Shown in pieces: positions 59,166 to 64,000 of a DNA stretch of 64,000 nt; the stretch's first letter is position 1; every line of letters starts with the position of its first letter. A model generated the notes under the pieces. The model made no database searches. It was not told where the DNA came from and saw only the letters and a program-made list of their open reading frames with translations. A program made the translations under genes and the position numbers. This DNA comes from Cohnella sp. WQ 127256. GTDB taxonomy: Bacteria; Bacillota; Bacilli; Paenibacillales; Paenibacillaceae. The DNA is taken from assembly GCF_024519285.1 (NCBI RefSeq), contig NZ_JAMZCY010000007.1, forward strand, positions 248,001 through 312,000, written 5' to 3'.

Positions 59166-60608
59166 ATGATATCGATTAGGGAGCTCTGCCTGGAGCATAC
59201 CGTACTAAACTCGCAAGATGCCGAATTGATAGAAGATTTGGCTATACATTTGCAATTAATCGCGGACGTATCGCAAGCGGATGTATTTATTGATTGTCCT
59301 ATGCTAGACAAAGGATCGGCACTTGTAGTCGCTCAAGCTCAACCCACTACCGCATCTTCTCTTTATCGAACATCAGTTATCGGCCAGTATGCATATGCAC
59401 ACAATGAACCCGCGGTCATGTTTAGCTTACTGTCAGGACAATCCGTTATTGGCTCCCGAGGAATCTCTCAGGAACAGATCGCTATGCAACAGAATGTTTC
59501 TCCCATCGTTGGCCGTAATGGCAATGTCATCGGTGTGTTGATCATGGAGCAGGATATTTCCGAGAAAGTAGAGCAAGAACGTAATGTGGAACGACTGCTA
59601 GAAACAACAGAACAGCTAAGTGAGACATTGCTCACGGTAGCGATGTCTGAAGGAAGAGTGCAGTCTCTTATGCACGAGGGGATCATCTTGTTCGACGAAC
59701 AGGAACGGATGACCTATATGAATCCCCGGGCTAGAGCTTTATTACGCGAAATCGGTCACGTAGCTATTGCAGAAGGTGATGAAATCACGCAGTTATTTTT
59801 TAATCGGATCCAATGGCGAAATGTATTTGGGCCTACAGGAATGATGTGTCAGGAGCTACAAATTGGAAAAATAGTATTTGAGCTTAAGGCGGTATCGATC
59901 TATCGTGGCAATCAGACAGTAGGGGGGCTGATGCTCATTCGCGATATTTCCGACCTGAGGGAGAAGGATAAGCAGCTGATGCTTAAGTCCGCGGTTATTA
60001 AGGAAATCCATCATCGGGTCAAAAATAATTTACAAACAGTATCCAGCCTCCTCCGTCTTCAGATGCGCAGAACGAAGCATGAGGAAGTCGAGCGGGTATA
60101 TCGCGATAGCATTAACCGAATTAACAGCATTGCCGTTATTCACGAAATGCTAGCCTACGAGGGCATGGATACGATTCACTTCAACGATGTTGTCGATCGC
60201 ATTTCGAAAAATATTTTATCATCGTCGGTTAAGCCCGATCAGGCAATACGCGTTAAGTTAGCGGGTGACGAGCTCATGCTGCCGTCCGATATGGCGACAA
60301 CGTTGGCGCTTGTCGTCAATGAATTGATTCAGAACTGCGTACTACATGCGTTTAGGGAACGTTCAACCGGTGATATCCAATTGATGTTTAATAACCGTGA
60401 TTTAATTATGGAAATACAAGTTATGGATAATGGATCGGGGATTATAGCTCACGGTAACGGGGAGGAAAGAACCCATCTCGGGCTGAAAATCGTCGAGACG
60501 TTGGTAGAGGAAAATTTAGGGGGAAATATTAGCGTTATATCCGATGGGCGAGGAACGAATGTCCGTATTGCATTCCCGGCTGCATACATCCCGACTGAAG
60601 GAGGATGA
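59166..60608 (+). CDS. eutW: Ethanolamine-responsive sensor histidine kinase EutW
   Basis: 480 residues, soluble. The N-terminal sensor (about 1-150, with conserved Cys and His for ligand or cobalamin sensing in related kinases) is followed by a PAS-like domain (about 165-265), a HisKA_2 phosphoacceptor helix with His near 283 (EIHHRVKNNLQTVSSLLRLQ), and a HATPase domain (NELIQNCVLHAF, DNGSGI, GLKIVETLVEENLGG). It phosphorylates EutV when ethanolamine is present. AAGAGGGA precedes ATG 59166. The weak promoter-like sequence in the 93-bp gap may give basal expression of the regulators. Confidence 0.92.
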   Translation: MISIRELCLEHTVLNSQDAELIEDLAIHLQLIADVSQADVFIDCPMLDKGSALVVAQAQPTTASSLYRTSVIGQYAYAHNEPAVMFSLLSGQSVIGSRGISQEQIAMQQNVSPIVGRNGNVIGVLIMEQDISEKVEQERNVERLLETTEQLSETLLTVAMSEGRVQSLMHEGIILFDEQERMTYMNPRARALLREIGHVAIAEGDEITQLFFNRIQWRNVFGPTGMMCQELQIGKIVFELKAVSIYRGNQTVGGLMLIRDISDLREKDKQLMLKSAVIKEIHHRVKNNLQTVSSLLRLQMRRTKHEEVERVYRDSINRINSIAVIHEMLAYEGMDTIHFNDVVDRISKNILSSSVKPDQAIRVKLAGDELMLPSDMATTLALVVNELIQNCVLHAFRERSTGDIQLMFNNRDLIMEIQVMDNGSGIIAHGNGEERTHLGLKIVETLVEENLGGNISVISDGRGTNVRIAFPAAYIPTEGG

Positions 60609-61214
60609 GTGTTCTTGAGGCCTTCCATTGTGCTAGTAGATGACGATCCGATCATTCGAATGGATATCCGTGAGATGTTGGAGGAACGTGGTTATTTAGT
60701 CGTCGCTGAGGCTAAGAACGGCGAGGAAGCAATCGAACTTGCGGTCAGATGGAAGCCGGATTTGGTCATCATGGATATGAAGATGCCAATCATGAATGGG
60801 ATCAAAGCTACGCGGATCATTCGTAAGGTTGTGGACTGTGCGGTGCTCATGCTGACGGCCTACAGCCAACATGAAACAGTCCAAGATGCCCGCATGGCTG
60901 GTGTGACCGCCTATTTGGTTAAACCAGTATCGGAGGAGAATTTGATCCCAGCGGTTGAGATTGCGCTTAGTCAGAAGGAGCAAATGGATACGTTAAAAGA
61001 AACACTTATGCAGTTGAAGCAATCGGTTGAAGATCGTAAAGCGGTCGAGAAGGCGAAGGGCATCGTCATGCAAGCTTATGCCTTAAACGAGGAAGACGCT
61101 TATCGGAAAATGCGGGGCGCTAGTATGGAGAGCCGTATTTCCCTGAACAAGCTTGCAGAGTACATATTGGAAGGTCGCACAGAGCAACTGTCCGGAATGA
61201 CTGGGAACGGGTGA
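60609..61214 (+). CDS. eutV: ANTAR-domain response regulator (RNA-binding antiterminator) EutV
   Basis: 201 residues. The receiver domain (phosphoacceptor D56 in DLVIMDMKMP, with DDD near the start and K near 108 in YLVKPV) is followed by a coiled linker and an ANTAR domain (about 140-195, RKAVEKAKGIVMQAYALNEEDAYRKMR). Phosphorylated EutV dimers bind paired hexaloop hairpins in eut leaders and prevent termination. I could not recognise such a hairpin pair in this window. GTG 60609 follows GAAGGAGGATGA at good spacing; the gene begins right after the eutW stop. Confidence 0.94.
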   Translation: MFLRPSIVLVDDDPIIRMDIREMLEERGYLVVAEAKNGEEAIELAVRWKPDLVIMDMKMPIMNGIKATRIIRKVVDCAVLMLTAYSQHETVQDARMAGVTAYLVKPVSEENLIPAVEIALSQKEQMDTLKETLMQLKQSVEDRKAVEKAKGIVMQAYALNEEDAYRKMRGASMESRISLNKLAEYILEGRTEQLSGMTGNG

Positions 61215-61221
61215 TGTGTGA

Positions 61222-62703
61222 ATGGACGGTTCGTGGATCACGAGTGCGGGAATCGATATTGGCACGAGTACGACGAAAATCATTATTAGCCGACTAAAGC
61301 TCGTTCGAGCATCAAGCGCGCTGAGCCTACCTCGTTATGAGATCGCAGAACGCCAGCTTCTCTATGCAAGTCCGATTTATCAAACCCCACTTAAGAGCTG
61401 GGATGAAATTGATGCTGACCGTGTGTGGTCAATTGTATCGGGGGAACTTGCTAAGGCTGGAATAACTAAGGCGGACCTTAAATCAGGCGCGGTTATCATT
61501 ACAGGGGAAACGGCAACGAAAGCAAATGCAAGTTCGATCGTCCACTTGCTTTCTGAGCGATCCGGAGATTTCGTCGTGGCCACGGCGGGTGCGGATTTGG
61601 AGGGCTACTTAGCCGGTAAAGGAGCCGGAGCCGATCGGCGCTCTAATCAAATCAGGGGTGCAGTTGCGAATATCGATGTCGGTGGCGGTACGGCGAATGT
61701 GGCGATATTCCGGCGTGGTAAAGCGATAGGAACGGTGACGTTCCATATTGGGGGTAGGCTGATCCAACTGGGTGAAAGGGGAAATCTACTTTACATTTCT
61801 CCTTCTATCCGTCCATGGCTTAACTATCGCGGGTATAAGCTTGAGAGGGGCAGCTCCATCACCTTTATTGATCTTAAGGAGCTCTGCCAGCAGCTTTGCC
61901 GAAGTCTGCTTCGATATTTGTCCGGCAATGCTTCGTCTGAGCAGACCTATGAAGCTCACACATTGCTGCTCGGCAAACCGCTCAACCCATTACCAGATAT
62001 GGAAGAGTGGATGGTATCGGGTGGGATCGGTAAGCTCATGCAAGATCAGGCACCCGTCACGCTGGCTGAGACAGCGATTTTTCAAGACATTGGACCACTA
62101 CTCGCACATACGTTGAAGGAATGCATGAATGAATATTCTTTACGATGGATAGAAGCAGAGGAGACGGTCCGGGCAACCGTTATTGGAGCGGGTATGCAGA
62201 GCACGGAAATAAGCGGAGCAACCGTTCATTTAAATGCCAAGCTATTGCCCATACGCAACCTGCCTGTATTAAAGCTGGATATTAACGAAGCGATGTTCCA
62301 TCCTCCGATAGAGCTTGGGCATGCTGTGGAAGAGACGCTTCGCGGGAGTACTTCCTTGTTTGATTCGGAAGCATCACCTCCATTCGCACTTTCGGTTACG
62401 GGTACATTTGCTCTGAACTATGTTAATCTTCAACAGCTTGCCGAACAATTACATATACGATTTATTCGTTATTTTCCAAATAGTGAGGTTATGGTCGTCA
62501 TCTGCGAAAGAGATATCGCACAGGCGCTAGGGCAAGCTTTGCAAAGACGCGCTGGATCAGGTTTGCAAGTGATATGTATCGATCAGATTCGAGTTGAACA
62601 TGGGGATTACATTGATCTGGGAGAGCCCATCTCGGGGATGATGATTCCGGTTGTAGTGAAGACACTCGCTTTCTCACAAAGGGATGGGGGGATGGACAGT
62701 TGA
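61222..62703 (+). CDS. eutA: Ethanolamine ammonia-lyase reactivating factor EutA
   Basis: 493 residues, an actin/Hsp70-like ATPase fold. The phosphate-binding loop is AGIDIGTSTTKIIISRL at about 9-25, and VDVGGGTANVAIF-type phosphate 2 motif (here NIDVGGGTANVAIFRRG) lies near 155. EutA exchanges damaged adenosylcobalamin on the ammonia-lyase. The gene is directly upstream of eutB, which starts on TTG overlapping its stop. It begins seven bases after eutV with a weak ribosome site (GGGTGATG). Confidence 0.95.
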   Translation: MDGSWITSAGIDIGTSTTKIIISRLKLVRASSALSLPRYEIAERQLLYASPIYQTPLKSWDEIDADRVWSIVSGELAKAGITKADLKSGAVIITGETATKANASSIVHLLSERSGDFVVATAGADLEGYLAGKGAGADRRSNQIRGAVANIDVGGGTANVAIFRRGKAIGTVTFHIGGRLIQLGERGNLLYISPSIRPWLNYRGYKLERGSSITFIDLKELCQQLCRSLLRYLSGNASSEQTYEAHTLLLGKPLNPLPDMEEWMVSGGIGKLMQDQAPVTLAETAIFQDIGPLLAHTLKECMNEYSLRWIEAEETVRATVIGAGMQSTEISGATVHLNAKLLPIRNLPVLKLDINEAMFHPPIELGHAVEETLRGSTSLFDSEASPPFALSVTGTFALNYVNLQQLAEQLHIRFIRYFPNSEVMVVICERDIAQALGQALQRRAGSGLQVICIDQIRVEHGDYIDLGEPISGMMIPVVVKTLAFSQRDGGMDS

Positions 62704-64000
62704 ACTTGACGACGACTGTACTCGGCAAAACCTATCAGTTGAAAAGCTTAAAGGAAGTACTTGCTAAAGCGAATGAGGAGAAGTCTGGGGATCAACTCGC
62801 AGGGATTACGGCCGAGGATGCCAAGGAAAGAATGGCGGCTAAGTTGATTTTGTCCGATCTGACCCTGGGCGACATTCGTAACCATCCCCTACTCCCTCCG
62901 GACATAGATGAGGTTTCCAGGGTTATTGAGGATGCGGTGAATGATAAGATCTATAACGAAATCAGGGGCTGGTCCGTCGCGGAGCTGCGAGAATATTTGC
63001 TTCGTCAGGAGACGGGGAACAATGAGATTCGCCGGATATCCAGAGGATTGACGAGCGAGATGGTAGCGGCGGTTACGAAGCTCATGAGCAATCTTGATCT
63101 GGTGCAAGCGGCAGCGAAGATCGAGGTCCAATCACATTGCAACATTACGATCGGACAGAGGGGGGTACTTTCCGGGCGTGCCCAACCCAATCATCCTACG
63201 GATAATATCCAAGGGATGAAAGCTTCGTTATTCGAGGCTTTAAGCTACGGGATTGGTGATGCGGTTATCGGAATTAACCCAGTCATCGATTCAGCGGATA
63301 GCGTCAAGAATATTCTGCTTGCGACCAAGGAAGTGATGGAGAAGTGGAGCATTCCGACGCAGAACTGCGTGCTGGCACATATTAAAACCCAGATGAAGGC
63401 GATTCGCCAAGGGGCTCCGGCGGATATGGTGTTTCAAAGCCTGGCTGGGACGGAGGATGGCAACAAAGCGTTCGGAATTGATGTGGCACTCCTCGATGAG
63501 GCAGATGAATTAATTCGGCGGGAAGGTACAGGAACCGGACCTAACTTGTGGTATTTCGAAACCGGACAGGGCTCAGAATTGTCGGCAGAGGCACATCATG
63601 GCATCGATCAAGTGACGCTTGAAGCGCGCTGCTATGGATTGGCTCGGAAGTATAAGCCTTTTATCGTCAATACGGTCGTTGGTTTCATTGGGCCAGAGTA
63701 TTTGTATGACAGCAAGCAGGTCATTCGGGCAGGTCTTGAGGATCACTTTATGGGGAAAATCCAGCAAATTCCGATGGGTGTGGATGTCTGCTATACGAAC
63801 CACATGAAGGCGGATCAGAACGATATGGATAATCTAGCCGTGCTGCTCGCAGCTGCCGGGGTCAACTATATTATAGGAGCCCCGATGGCAGATGATTGTA
63901 TGCTGAATTATCAGTCCACAAGCTATCACGATATTGCGACACTCCGAGAGACGATGCGACTTAGACCTGCGCCCGAGTTCGAGGGCTGGCTGAACCGGAT
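62700..64000 (+). CDS. eutB: Ethanolamine ammonia-lyase large subunit EutB (partial, runs off the right edge)
   Basis: The frame opens at TTG 62700 (overlapping the eutA stop as TTGA, with GGGGGGATGG upstream) and stays open to the end of the window, about 433 codons. It reads NLTTTVLGKTYQLKSLKEVL at the start, then RGLTSEMVAAVTKLMSNLDL, GRAQPNHPTDNIQGMKASLFEALSYG-type substrate/cobalamin-barrel blocks, LWYFETGQGSELSAEAHHG with the active-site Glu, and VDVCYTNHMKADQNDMDNL. EutB with EutC forms the adenosylcobalamin-dependent enzyme that splits ethanolamine into acetaldehyde and ammonia. Only the last few dozen residues are missing; eutC is expected next. Confidence 0.97.
   Translation, partial: MNLTTTVLGKTYQLKSLKEVLAKANEEKSGDQLAGITAEDAKERMAAKLILSDLTLGDIRNHPLLPPDIDEVSRVIEDAVNDKIYNEIRGWSVAELREYLLRQETGNNEIRRISRGLTSEMVAAVTKLMSNLDLVQAAAKIEVQSHCNITIGQRGVLSGRAQPNHPTDNIQGMKASLFEALSYGIGDAVIGINPVIDSADSVKNILLATKEVMEKWSIPTQNCVLAHIKTQMKAIRQGAPADMVFQSLAGTEDGNKAFGIDVALLDEADELIRREGTGTGPNLWYFETGQGSELSAEAHHGIDQVTLEARCYGLARKYKPFIVNTVVGFIGPEYLYDSKQVIRAGLEDHFMGKIQQIPMGVDVCYTNHMKADQNDMDNLAVLLAAAGVNYIIGAPMADDCMLNYQSTSYHDIATLRETMRLRPAPEFEGWLNR

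Noticed and set aside
1..64000. tRNA or rRNA genes
   Set aside because: None was recognised by eye; gaps are short and explained by terminators, promoters and repeats. A covariance scan would settle it.

Overview
The window looks like a chromosomal segment of an endospore-forming, moderately AT-rich member of the Bacillota, most likely a Paenibacillus or close relative. The signs are a spoVR sporulation gene, strong AGGAGG-type ribosome sites with frequent GTG/TTG starts, an SLH-anchored S-layer-type protein, many U-tailed intrinsic terminators, and a ytm/ytn-like sulfur cluster next to an ethanolamine-utilisation operon. No rRNA, tRNA or CRISPR array was recognised.

Layout. 1-3.4 kb: end of a membrane protein, an SDR oxidoreductase and a chemotaxis receptor. 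3.4-25.4 kb: spoVR, cut in two by a 20.6-kb mobile element. The element is bounded by an 18-bp direct repeat (3950-3967 and 24571-24588), with a 13-bp inverted repeat just inside each end. Joining the flanks at one repeat copy restores an in-frame SpoVR of 469 codons. The element carries two complete back-to-back CBASS operons (CD-NTase, E2-like protein, patatin phospholipase; then CD-NTase, E2-like/SEC-C protein, HNH-SAVED nuclease), three large serine recombinases (two overlapping in one operon, one separate), an XRE regulator, several small unknown genes, a ribbon-helix-helix/coiled-coil/AT-hook protein, a type I restriction-modification locus (hsdR-hsdM-hsdS) and a Uma2-family nuclease. 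No phage structural genes are present. The recombinases lie centrally, so the layout resembles a staphylococcal cassette chromosome (SCC) more than a prophage. It is a defence cassette that sits in a sporulation gene.

25.6-42 kb is ordinary chromosome: a VWA lipoprotein, a CsoR/CstR-type repressor, HelD, RecQ, a DEDDh exonuclease, a large SLH-anchored surface protein, a uracil permease, a SulP transporter and a lipase. 42.1-52.9 kb is a LysR-headed sulfur-compound uptake and breakdown cluster: FMN reductase, polar amino acid/cystine ABC transporter, two luciferase-like flavin monooxygenases, M20 deacylase, GNAT acetyltransferase, SolA-like oxidase and DinB protein. It suggests uptake of S-substituted cysteines, N-acetylation, oxidative C-S cleavage and deacetylation.

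53.3-64 kb is an ethanolamine-utilisation microcompartment operon. It holds shell proteins (eutL, two hexamer types, eutN, eutS), enzymes (eutE, pduL/eutD, eutA, start of eutB), the GTPase eutP and the EutW/EutV two-component antitermination system. It runs off the right edge inside eutB.

The most notable signals are the split spoVR with exact junctions, a second decayed spoVR 3' fragment inside the element near its right end, a third att-core-like fossil upstream of spoVR, a LexA-box-like palindrome in front of the first CBASS operon, a small gene that seems to start on ATT in front of the recombinase pair, and a highly structured repeat region between the CBASS genes and the recombinases.
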